The notes beneath the pieces were generated by a model. The model was not told the origin of the DNA, ran no database searches, and was given only the letters and a program-made list of their open reading frames with translations. Positions 23,550-36,400 of a stretch of 64,000 nt of DNA are shown here, piece by piece. Within the stretch, counting starts at the first letter, position 1, and the number at the start of each line of letters is the position of its first letter. The position numbers and the translations under genes were made by a program. The stretch comes from Zygnema cylindricum (lineage: Eukaryota > Streptophyta > Zygnematophyceae > Zygnematales > Zygnemataceae): NCBI GenBank assembly GCA_037447655.1, contig JBBHKE010001511.1:12464-76463 (forward strand). Reading direction: 5' to 3'.

Positions 23550-24944
23550 GTACCTAAACTACACAAACAGTTAGCGATAACAAGAATTGTTTCCTAAATT
23601 ACACAAACGGTTAGCGATAACAAGAATTGGTACCTAAAGTACACAAACAGTAAGCAATAACAATATTTGTTACCTAAATTACACAAACTGTTAGCAATAA
23701 CAACAATTGTTACCTAAATTACACAGACAGTTAACGATAACAAGAATTGTTACCTAAATTAACCAAACACTTAGCGATAACAAGAATTGTTACCTAAATT
23801 ACACAAACTGTTAGTGATAACAAGAATTGTTACTTAAACTACAAAAACTGTTAGCAATAACAAGAATTGTAACGTAAAGTACACAAACAGTAAGCAATAA
23901 CAATATTTGTTACCTAAATTACACAAATTGTTAGCGATAACAAGAATTGTTACCTAAATTACACAAACTGTTAGCGATAACAAGAATTGTTACCTAAATT
24001 ACACAAACTGTTAGCGATAACAAGAATTGTTACCTAAATTACACAAACTGTTAGCGATAACAGAATTGTTACCTAAATTAACCAAACAGTTAGCGACAAC
24101 AAGAATTGTTATCTAAATTACACAAACAGTTTGCGCTTACAGGAATTGTTACCTAACTTACACAAACTGTTAGAGATAACAAGAATTGTGACCGAAATTA
24201 CACAAACTGTTAGCGATAACAACAATAGTTACTTAAACTAAACAAATTGTTAGCGATAACAAGAATTGTTACCTAAATTAACCAAACTGTTAGCGACACC
24301 AGGAATTGTTATCTAAATTACACAAATTGTTTGCGCTCCGTGGAATTGTTACCTTACTTACACAAACTGTTAGTGATAACAAGAATTGTGACCTAAATTA
24401 CACAAACTGTTAGCGATAACAAGAATTGTTTCCTAAATTACACAAACGGTTTGCGATAACAGGAATTGGTACCTAAAGTACACAAACAGTTAGCGATAAC
24501 AAGAATTGTTACCTAAATTACACAAACTGTTAGCAATAACAAGAATTGTTACCTAAATTACACAAACACTTAGCAATAACAAGAATTGCTACCTAAATTA
24601 CATAAACTGTTAGTGATAACAAGAATTGTTACTTAAACTACAAAAACTGTTAGCGATAACAAAAATTGTAACGTAAATTACACAAACTACTAGCGATAAC
24701 AAAAATTGTTACTTAAACTACACAAATTGTAAGCAATAACAACAATTGTTACCTAAATTACACAAACAGTTAGCAATAACAAGAATTGTTACCTAAAGTA
24801 ACCAAACAGTTAGCGATAACAGGAATTTTTATCTAAATTACACAAACTGTTTGCGCTTACAGGAATTGTTACCTAACTTACACAAACTAATAGCGATAAC
24901 AAGAATTGTTACCTAAATTACACAAACTGTTAGCAATAACAAGA
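23550..24944 (+). repeat. Higher-order duplication, copy 2 (offset about 3,680 bp)
   Basis: Matches 19870-21265. The offset drops to 3,679 after a one-base loss near 24061. Confidence 0.75.
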
Positions 24945-27900
24945 ATTGTTACTTAAACTACACAAATTGTCAGCGATAACAGGAATTGGTACCTAAAGTA
25001 CACAGACAGTGAGCGATAACAAGAATTGTTAACTATATTACACAAACAAGTAGCGATAACAAGAATTGTTACCTAAATTAACCAAATACTAGCGATTACA
25101 AGAATGGTTACCTAAAGTACCCAAACAATTAGTGATAACAAGAATTGTTACCTAAATTACACAAACTTTTAGCGATAACAAGAATTGTTACCTAAATTAA
25201 CCAAACAGTTAGCGATAACAGGAATAGTTATCTAAATTGCACAACCTGTTTGCGTTTACAAAAATTGTTACCTAACTTACACAAATTGTTAGCGATAAGA
25301 AGAATTGTTACCTATATTACACAAACAGTTAGCGATAACAAAAATTGTTACCTAAATAATAAAAATTGTTAGCGATAACAGAAATTGTTACCTAACTTAC
25401 ACAAACTGTTAGCGATAACAAGAATTGTTACCTAAATTACACAAACTGTTAGCAATAAAAAGATGTATTACCTAAATTACACAAACAATTAGCGACATCA
25501 AGAATTAGTACCTAAATTACACAAACTGTTAGCGATACCAAGAATAATTACTTAAACTACACAAATTGTTAGCGATAACAAGAATTGTTTCTTAAATTAC
25601 ATAAACGGTTAGCGATAACAAAAATTGTTTTTTAAATTATGCAAACGGTTAGCGATAACAGGAATTGGTACCTAAATAACACAAACTGTTAGAGATAACA
25701 AGAATTGTTTCCTAAATTACACAAACGGTTAGCGATAAAAAGAATTGTTACCTAACTTACACAAACTGTTAGTGATAACAAGAATTGTGACCGAAATTAC
25801 ACAAACTGTTAGCAATTACAAGAATTGTTACTTAAACTACACAAATTGTTAGCGATAACAAGAATTGTTACCTAAATTAACCAAACAGTTAGCGACAACA
25901 GGAATTGTTATCTAAATTACACAAATTGTTTGCGCTCCCTGGAATTGTTTCCTAACTTACACAGTTGTTAGCAATAACAAGAATTGTTTCCTAAAGTACA
26001 CAAACAGTTAGCAATAACAATATTTGTTACCTAAATTACACAAACTCTTAGCGATAACAAGAATTGTTACCTAAATTACACAGACAGTTAACGATAACAA
26101 CAATTGTTTCCTAAATTAACCAAACACTTAGGGATAACAAGAATTGCTACCTAAATTACACAAACTGTTAGTGATGACAAGAATTGTTACTTAAACTACA
26201 AAAACTGTTAGCGATAACAAGAATTGTAACGTAAATTACACAAACTGCTAGCGATAACAAAAATTGTTACTTAAACTACACAAATTGTAAGCAATAACAA
26301 TAATTGTTACCTAAATTACACAAACAATTAGCGATAACAAGAATTGTTACCTAAAGTAACCAAACAGTTAGCGATAACATGAATTGTTACCTAAATTACA
26401 CAAAATGTTAGCGATAACAAGAATTGTTACCTAAATTACAAAAACTGTTAGCGATAACAAGAATTGTTTCCTAAATTACACAAACCGTTAGCGATAACAA
26501 GAATTATAACCTAAATTAACCAAACAGTTAGCGATAACATCAATTGTTATCTTAATTACACAAACTGTTTGCGCTTACAAGAATTGTTAACTAACTTACA
26601 CAAACTGTAAGCGATAACAATAATTGTTACCGCAACTACACAAATTGTTAACGATTACAATAATTGTTACCTAAATTACACAAACAGTTAGCGATAACAA
26701 GAATTGTTACCTAAATTACAAAAACTATTAGCTATAACAAGAATTGTTACCTAAATTACATAAACTGTTAGCGATAACTAGAATTGTTACCTAAATTACA
26801 CAAACAGTTAGCGATAACAACAATTGTTTCCAAAATTACAGAAACGGTTCGCGATAACATGAATTGGTACCTAAATAACAGAAACTGTTAGAGATAACAA
26901 GAATTGTTTCCTTAATTACAGAAACGGTTAGCGATAACAACAATTGTTACCTAAATTAACCAAACAGTTAGCGATTACAAGAATTGTTACCTAAAGTACA
27001 CAAACAGTTAGCGATAACAAGAATTGTTACCTAAATTACACAAACTTTTAGCGATAACAAGAATTATTACCTAAATTACACAAACGGTTAGCGATAACAA
27101 GAATTGTTACTTAAACTACACATTGTCAGCGATAGTAGGAATTGGTACCTAAAGTACACAAACAGTAAGCGAAAACAAGAATTGTTACCTAAATTAGAAA
27201 AATTGTTATCGATAACAAGAATTGCTACCTAAATTACACAAACAGCTAGCGATATCAAGAATTGTTACCTAAATTACACAAACAGTTAGCGATAACAACA
27301 ATTGTTTCCTAAATTACACAAACACTTAGCAATAACATGAATTGGTACCTAAAGTACACAAACAGGTAACGATAACAAGAATTGTTACCCTAATTACACA
27401 AACAGTTAGCGATAACAAGAATTCTGACCTAAATTACACAAACTGTTAGCGATAACAAGAATTGTAACCTAAATTACAAAAATTGTTAGCGATAACAAGA
27501 ATTGTTACCTAAATTACACAAACTATTAGCGATAACAAGAATTGTTATCTAACTTACACAAACTGTTAGCGATATCAAGAATTATAACCTAAATTTCTCA
27601 AATAGTTAGCGATAACAAAAATTGTCACCTAAATTACAAAAACTATTAGGATTATAAGAATTGTTACCTAATTTACACAAACTATTAGCGATATTAAGAA
27701 TTGTTACCTAAATTACACAAACTGTTAGGAATAACAATAATTGTTACTTAAACTACAAAAATTGTAAGTGATAACAATAATTGTTACCTAAATTACACAA
27801 ACGGTTAGCGATAACAAGAAATTGTTACCGAAATTTACCAAACAGCTAGCAATAACAAGAATTGTTACCTAAATTACACAAACTGTTAGCGATAGCAAGA

Positions 27901-28569
27901 ATTGATACTTAAACTATACAAATTGTTAGCGATAACAAGAATTGTTACCTATATTACACAAATAGTTAGCGATAACAACAATTGTTACCTAAATTAACGA
28001 AACAGTTAGCAATATCACAAATTGTTATCTAAAGTACACAAACTGTTTGCGCTTACACGAATTGTTACCTAACTTACACGAATTGTTAGCGATATGAAGA
28101 ATTGTTACCTAAATTACACAAACAGTAAGCGATACCGAGAATTGTTACCTATATTACACAAACAGTTAGCGATAACAAAAATTGTTACCTAAATTATAAA
28201 AATTGTTAGCGATAACAAAAATTGATACCTAACTTACACAAACTGTTAGCGATAATAAGAATTGTTACCTAAATTACACAAACTGTTAGCAATAAGAAGA
28301 TGTGTTACCTAAATTACACAAACAATTAGCGATATCAAGAATTGCTACCTAAATTACACAAACTGTTAGCGATAACAAGAATAATTACTTAAACTACACA
28401 AATTGTTAGCGATAACAAAGATTGTTTCCTAAATTACATAAACGGTTAGCGATAACAAAAATTGTTACCTAAATCAACCAAACAGTTAGCGATTACAAGA
28501 ATTGTTACCTAAAGTACACAAACAGTTAGCGATAACAAGAATTGTTACCTAAATTACACAAACTTTTAG

Positions 28570-28579
28570 NNNNNNNNNN
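28570..28579. other. Assembly gap (10 N)
   Basis: Fixed-size N run. Satellite A plus ends on its left, satellite B starts on its right. The real length is unknown. Confidence 0.99.
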
Positions 28580-28637
28580 GGATTTAATGTGTTTGACAAT
28601 CGCTAATGTTATTAACAAAGGATTTGATGTGTTTTAC
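28580..28637 (+). repeat. Satellite B fragment
   Basis: One and a half units (GATTTAATGTGTTTGACAATC) between the gap and minus-strand satellite A. Confidence 0.85.
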
Positions 28638-30876
28638 ATAGGAAACAGTTTTTGTTATTGCTAACATCTTGTGTAGTTTAGGAAACAATTATTGTAATCG
28701 CTAACAGTTTGTGTAATTTAGGTCACAATTGTTATTATCGCTAAGAGTTTGTAAAATTAAGGTAACAATTCTTGTTATCGCTAACAATTTGTGTAGTTTA
28801 AGTAATTATTCTTGTTATCGCTAACTTGTTATCGCTAACTGTTTGTGTAATTTGGGTAACAATTATTGTTATCGCTAACAGTTTGTGTAATTTAGGTAAT
28901 AATTCTTGTTATCGCTAACAGTTTTTGTAATTTAGGTAACAATTCTTGTTATCGCTAACAATTTGTGTAATTTAGGTGACAAATCTTGTTATCGCTAACA
29001 ATTTGTGTAGTTTAAGTAATAATTCTTGTTATAGCAAACAATTTGTGTAGCTTTTGTAACAACTCTTATAAATGCTAACTGTTTGTGTAATTTAGGTAAC
29101 AATCCTTGTTATCGCTAAAAGTTTGTGTTATTTAGGTCACAATTCTTGTTATCGCTAACAGTTTGTGCAATTTAGGTTAGAATTCTTGTTTTGCTAACAG
29201 TTTGTGTAATTTAGGTCACAATTCTTGTTTTCGCTAACAGTTTGTTTAATTTAGGTCACAATTCGTGTTATCGCTAACAGTTTATGTAATTTAGGTAACA
29301 ATTTTATTTATCGCTAACAAATTGTGTAGTTTAAGTAACAATTCTTGTTATCGCTAACTGTTTATGTAATTTGGGTAACAATTATTGTTATTGCTAGCAG
29401 TTTGTGTAATTTAGGTATCAATTTCTGTTATCGCTAACAGTTTGTGTAATTTAGGTAAGAATTATTGTTATCGCAAACAGTTTGTGTAATTTAGGTAAAA
29501 ATTCTTGATTTTGTTGTTTGTGTAATTTAGGAAACAGTTCTTGTTATCGCAAAAAGTTTTTGTAATTTAGGTAACAATTCTTGTTATCGCTAATAATTTG
29601 TGTAATTTAGGTGACAATTTTTGTTATCGCTAACAATTTGTGTAATTTAGGTCATAATTGTTGTTATCGCTAACAGTTTGTGTAATTTAGGAAATAGTTC
29701 TTGTTATTGCTAAAAGTTTTTGTAATTTAGGTTACAATTCTTGTTATCGCTAATAGTTTATGTAATTTACGTGACAATTCTTGTTATCGCTAATAATCTG
29801 TGTAGTTTAAGTAACAATTCTTGTCAAAGCAAACAATTTGTGTAGCTAAAGTAACAATTCTTATTATCGCTAACTGTTTGTGTAATTTAGGTAACAATCC
29901 TTGTTATCGCTAACAGTTTGTGTAATTTAGGTCACAATTATTGTTTGCGCTAACAATTTGTGTAATTTAGGTCAGAATTCTTGTTTTCGATAACAGTTTG
30001 TGTAATTTAGGTCACAATTCTTGTTATCGCTAACAGTTTGTGTAATTTAGGTCGGAATTCTTGTTATCGCTAACTGTTTGTGTAATTTAGGTAACAATTC
30101 TTGTTATCGCTAACAGTTAATGTAATTTAGGTAACAATTTTTTTTATCGCTAACAATTTGTGTAGTTTAAGTAACAATTCTTGTTATCGCTAACTATTTG
30201 TGTAATTTAGGTCACAATTCTTGTTATCGCTAACCGTTTGTGTAATTTAGGAAACAATTCTTGTTATTGCTAATAATTTGTGTCGTTTAAGTAACAATTC
30301 TTGTTATAGCTAACTGTTTGTGTAATTTAGGTAACAATTTCGTAAGCGCAAACAGATTGTGTAATTTAGATAACATTTCTTGTCATCGCTAACTGTTTGA
30401 ATAATTTAGGTAACTATTCTTGTTATTGCTAACCGTTTGTGTAAATTAGGAAACAATTCTTGTTATCGCTAACAATTTGTGTAGTTTAAGTAACAATTCT
30501 TGTTATAGCTAAGAGTATGTGTAATTTAGGTAACAATTCCTGTTATCGCTAACAATTTGTGTACGTTAGGTAACAATTCTTGTTATCCCTAACAGTTTGT
30601 GTAATTTAGGTCACAATTTCTTGTTATCGCTAACAGTTTTTGTAATTTAGGTAACAATTCTTGTTTTCACTAATCGTTTGTGTAAGTTAGGTAACAATTC
30701 TTGTAAGCGCAAATAGTTTGTGTAATTTAGATAACAATTCCTGTTATCGCCAATTGTTTGGTTAATTTAGGTAACAATTTTTGTTATCGCTAACTGTTTG
30801 AGTAATTTTGGTAACATTTTTTGTTATCGCTAACAATTTGTAGTTTAAGTAACAATTCTTGTTATCGCTAACTGTT
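28638..30876 (-). repeat. Satellite A array, minus orientation (about 56 units)
   Basis: Units read GTTTGTGTAATTTAGG and GTTATCGCTAAC on the plus strand. The array is flanked by satellite B on the left and the unique spacer on the right. Confidence 0.95.
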
Positions 30877-30990
30877 GTTCTTTGGTCTAAAATAGACCGC
30901 AGAAGCGACCCAAACTATCATGCAAAAAGCTAAGCCAAAAATAGGTCGACGAACAATCATTTGAAATGCATCCTCCATTTAACATACAAC
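30877..30990. other. Unique spacer at a satellite inversion centre
   Basis: About 114 bp of non-satellite sequence between head-to-head satellite A arrays. It contains a perfect hairpin GGTCTA-AAA-TAGACC (30884-30898) and a GTCGAC palindrome near 30945. Satellite on both sides makes GCTAACTGTTGT and ACAACATTTAGC near-inverted flanks. No ORF or known element was recognised. Confidence 0.7.
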
Positions 30991-31030
30991 AACATTTAGC
31001 GATAACAAAAAGAGTTACCTAAATTACACA

Positions 31031-31640
31031 AACAGTTAGCGATTACAAGAATTGTGACCTAAATTACATTAACAATTAGCGATATCAAGAACTGTTTCCT
31101 AAATTACAGAAACTATTGGCGATAACATCAATTGTGACCTAAATTACACAATGTTAGCGATAACAACAATTCTTACCTAAATTACACAAACAGATAGCGA
31201 TTACAAGAATTGTTACCTAAATTACACAAACAATTAGCGATAACAAGAACGGTTTCCTAAATTACACAAACAGTTAGCGATAACAAGAATTTTTACTTAA
31301 ACTTAACAAATTGTTAGCGATATCAAGAATTGATACCTAAATTACACAAACAGTTAGCGATAACAATAATTGTTACCTAAATTACAGAAACAGTTAGCGA
31401 TTACAAGAATTGTTTCCTAAATTACAAAATCTACTAGCGATATATAAGAATTGTTACCTAAATTACACAAACTGTTAGCGATAACAATAATTGTTACCTA
31501 AATTACACAAACAGTTAGCGATTACAAGAATTGTTACCTAAATTACACAAACAATTAGCGATAACAAGAACGGTTTCCTAAATTACACAAACAGTTAGCG
31601 ATAACAAGAATTTTTACTTAAACTTAACAAATTGTTAGCG
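31031..31640 (+). repeat. Higher-order duplication, copy 1 (offset about 2,010 bp)
   Basis: Marker units AAATTACATTAACAATTAGC, ACTATTGGCGATAACAT and AAACTTAACAAATTG recur about 2 kb downstream in the same order. Inside this block a sub-block recurs at an offset of 321 bp (GAACGGTTTCC units). Confidence 0.8.
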
Positions 31641-33040
31641 GATATCAAGAATTGATACCTAAATTACACAAACTGTTAGCGCTAACAACAATTGTTACCT
31701 TAATTACACAAACTGTTAGCGATAACAAGAATTGTGGAACCTAAATTACACAAACTGTTAGTGATAACAACAATTGTTACCTACATTACAAAAAACTAGG
31801 TAGCGATAACAAGAATTGTGACCTAAATTACAGAAACAGTTAGCGATAACAAGCATTGTGACCTAAATTATACAAACGGTTAGCGATAACTGGAATTGTG
31901 ACCTAAATTACACAAACAATTAGCGATTAGAAGAATTGTGACCTAAATTACACAAACTGTTAGCGATAACAAGAATTGTTACCTAAATTACAAAAACTAC
32001 TAGCGATAACAAGAATTTTTACCTAAATTGCACAAATTGTTAGCGATAACAAGAATTGCTACCTAAATTACACAAAATAAAGAGCGATAACAAAAATTGT
32101 AACCTAAATTACACAAACAGTTAGCGATAACAAGAATTGTTATCTAAATTACAAAAACTTTTAGCGATAACAAGTTCTGTTTCCTAAATTACACAAACAG
32201 TTATCGGTAACAAGAATTGTTGCTAAAACTACACAAATTGTTAGTAATAACAAGAATTGTTACTTAAATTACACAAACTGTTAGCGATAACAACAATTAT
32301 TACCTAAATTACACAAACTGTTAGCAGGATAACAACAATTATTACCTAAATTACACAAACTATTAGCGATAACAATAATTTTGACCAAAATTACACAAAA
32401 TGTTAGCAATAACAAGAATTGTTACCTAAATTACACAAAGTGATAACGATAACAAGAATTGTTACCTAAATTACAAAAACAGTTAGCGATAACAAGAATT
32501 CTTACCAAAACTACAAAAACTGTTAGCGATAACAACAATTGTTACATAAATTACACAAACTGTTAGCGATAACAATAATTGTCACCTATATTAGATAAAC
32601 TGTTAGCGATAACAGGAATTGTTACCTAAATTACACAGACAGTTAGCGGATAACAATAATGTGTTACCTAAATTACACAAACAGTTAGTGATTAAAAGAA
32701 TTATTACCTAAATTACATAAACTGTTAGCGTTAACAATAATTGTTACCTAAATTACACAAACTGTTAGCGATAACAACATTTGTGACCTAAATTACACAA
32801 ACTGTTAGCGATAACAAGAATTGTTACAAAAATTACACAAACAGTTAGTGAAAACAACAATTGTTACCTAAATTTCACAAACTTTTAGCGATAACAAGAA
32901 TTGTGACCTAAATTACACAAACTGTTAGCAATATCAAGAATTAATACCTAAATTACACAAACTGTTAGCAATAACAAGAATTATTACCCAAATTACAATA
33001 ACTGTTAGCGATAACAAAAATTGTTACCTAAATTACAGCA

Positions 33041-33485
33041 AACAGTTAGCGATTACAAGAATTGTGACCTAAATTACATTAACAATTAGCGATATCAAGA
33101 ACTGTTTCCTAAATTACAGAAACTATTGGCGATAACATAAATTGTGACCTAAATTACACAATGTTAGCGATAACAACAATTCTTACCTAAATTACACAAA
33201 CAGATAGCGAAAACAATAATTGTGACCTAAATTGCATTAACAATTAGCGATAACAAAAATTGTTACCTAAATTACAAAATCTACTAGCGATAATAAGAAT
33301 TGTTACCTAAATTACACAAACTGTTAGCGATAACAATAATTGTTACCTAAATTACACAAACAGTTAGCGATTACAAGAATTGTTACCTAAATTACACAAA
33401 CAATTAGCGATAACAAGAACAGTTTCCTAAATTACACAAACAGTTAGCGATAACAATAATTTTTACTTAAACTTAACAAATTGTT
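33041..33485 (+). repeat. Higher-order duplication, copy 2 (offset about 2,010 bp)
   Basis: Second copy of 31031-31640. It is shorter because several units are missing. Confidence 0.8.
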
Positions 33486-36400
33486 AGCGATAACAAGAAT
33501 TGTTACTTAAACTACACAAATTGTTACTGAAATTACACAAACTTTTAGTGATAACAACAATTGATACCTAAATTACACAAGTTGTTAGCGGATAACAAGA
33601 ATTGTGACCAAAATTACACAAACTGTTAGCGATAACAAGAATTGTGACCTAAATTACACAAACAGTTAGCGATAACAAGAATTGTGACCTACATTACACA
33701 AATAGTTAGCGATAACAAGAATTGTTACTTAAACTACATAAATTGTTAGCGATAACAAGAATTGTTACTTAAACTACACAAATTATTAGCGATAACAAGA
33801 ATTGGTACCTAGATTACAAAAACTTTTAGCGATAACAAGAACTGTTTCCTAAATTACACAAATAGTTAGCGATAACAAGAACTGTTTCCTAAATTACACA
33901 AATAGTTAGCGATAACAAGAATTGTTACCTAAATTACATAAACTGTTAGCGATAACAACAATTGTTACCTAAATTACACAAACTGTTAGCGGTAACAAGA
34001 ATTGTGACCTACATTACACAAACTGTTAGCGATAACAACAATTGTTATCTAAATTACACAAACAATTAGCGATAACAAGAATTGTGACCTAAATTACACA
34101 AAGTGTTAGCGATTACAACAATTGTTACCTAAATTACAAAAAATGTTAGCGGATAACAAGAATTGTGAACTAAATTACACAAACAGTTTAGCGATAACAA
34201 GAATTGTGACCTAAATTATACAAACGGTTAGCGATAACAAGATTTGGTATCTAAAGTACACAAACAGTTAGCGATAACAAGAATTGTGACCTAAATTACA
34301 CAAAATGTTAGCGATAACAATAATTTTTCCTAAATTACACAAACAATTAGCGATAACAAGAATTGTTACTTAAACAACACAAATTGTTAGCGATAACATA
34401 AATTGTTACTTAAACTACACAAATTGTTAGCGATATCAAGAATTGATACCTAAATTACACAAACTGTTAGCGATAACATCAATTGTTACCTAAATTACAC
34501 AAATTGTTAGGGATAACCAGAATTGTGACCTAAATAACACAAACTGTTAGTGATAACAACAATTGTTACCTAAATTACAAAAACTGTTAGCGATAAGAAG
34601 AATTGTGACCTAAATTACACAAACGGTTAGCAATAACTGGAATTGGTACCTAAAGTACACAAACACTTAGCGATAACAAGAATTGTGACCTAAATTACAC
34701 AAACTGTTAGCGATAACAACAATTGGTTACCTAAATTACACAAATAGTTAGCGATAAAAAATATTGTAACCTAAATTACACAAACAGTAAGCGATAACAA
34801 GAATTGTTACCTAAATTACACAAACTGTTAGCGATAACAAAAATTATTACCTAAATTACAAAAACTTTTAGCGATATCAAGTTATGTTTCCTAAATTACA
34901 CAAACAGTTATCGATAACAAGAATTGTTGCTAAAACTACACAAATTGTTAGCGATAACAAGAATTGTTACCTAAATTACACAAACTGTTAGCAATAACAA
35001 CAATTGATACCTAAATTACACAAACTGTTAACAATAACAAGAATTGTGACCTAAATTACACAAATAGATATCGATAACAAGAATTGTGCCCTAAATTACA
35101 CAAACTGTTAGCGATAACAAGAATTGTTACCTAAATTACACAAACAGTAAGCGATAACAATAACTGTTTTCTAAATTACACAAACAGTTAGCGGTAACAA
35201 GAATTGTTACTTAAACTACACAAATTGTTAGCAATAACAAGAATTGTTACTTAAACTACACAAATTGTTAGCGATAACAAGAATTGTTACCTAGATTACA
35301 AAAACTTTTAGCGATAACAATAACTGTTTCCTTAATTACACAAACAATTAGCGATAACAAGAATTGTTACTTAAACTACACAAATTGTTAGCGATAACAA
35401 AAATTGTTATTTAAACTACACAATTGTTACTATAACAAGAATTGTTACCTAAATTACACAAACTGTTAGCGATAACATCAATTGTTACCTAAATTACACA
35501 AACAATTAGCGATAAAAAGAATTGTTACCTAAATTACAAAAAACTGTTATCGATAACAAGAATTGTTACCATAATTACACAAACAGTTAGCGATAACAAG
35601 AATTGTTACTTAAACTACACAAACTGTTAGCGATATCAAGAATTGTTACCTAAGTTACAAAAACTGTTAGCAATAACAAGAATTGTTACCTAAATTACAC
35701 AAACAGTTTGCGATAACAAGAATTGTTACCTAACTTACACAAACTGTTAGCGATAACAAAAATTGTGACCTAAATTACACAAATGGTTAGCGAAAACAAA
35801 AATTGTTACCTAAATTACAAAAACTGTTAGCGATAACAATAATTCTTACCTAAATTACACAAACTGTTAGCGATAACAAGAATTGTTACCTAAATTACAA
35901 AACCTGATAGCGATAACAAGAATTGTTACCTAAATTACAAAAACTATTAGCGATAACAAGAACTGTTACTTAAATTACACAAACTATTAGCGATAAAAAG
36001 AATTGTTACCTAATTTACAAAAACTGTTAGCGATAAAAAGAATTGTTACCTAAATTACAAAAACTGTTAGCGATAACAAGAATTGTTACCAAAATTACAA
36101 AACTTTTAGCGATAACAAGAACTGTTTCCTAAAATACACAAACAGTTAGCGATAACAAGAATTGTTACCTAAATAACAAAAACTGTTAGCGATAACAATA
36201 ATTGTTACCTAAATTACACAAACTGTTAGCGATAACAATAATTGTTACCTAAATTACACAAAGTGTTAGCGATAACAAGAATTGTTACCTAAATTAACAA
36301 ACAGTTAGCGATAACAAGAACTGTTTTCTAAATTACACAAACAGTTGGCGGTAACAAGAATTGTTACTTAAACTACAGAAATTGTTAGCAATAACAAGAA

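Larger units (their letters stand above)
10787..28569 (+). repeat. Satellite A main array 1, plus orientation (about 440 units)
   Basis: 17.8 kb of 40-bp tandem units. The dominant unit has CCTAAATTACACAAAC, then GTTAGCGATAAC, then AAGAATTGTT. Recurrent variants are TTAACCAAACAG, TGTTTGCGCTTACAGG, TTTGCGCTCCCTGG and CAATATTTG. These appear in ordered groups, so higher-order duplication is present. The unit contains TAA and TAG triplets and its length is 1 modulo 3, so no long ORF is possible on the plus strand. Divergence is highest at the left and homogeneity rises between about 17.7 and 25 kb. It ends at an assembly gap. Confidence 0.97.

Noticed and set aside
30863-30992. Miniature element with TGTTGT...ACAACA ends at the inversion spacer
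   Set aside because: The apparent ends come from the flanking satellite in opposite orientations, and no target duplication is present.
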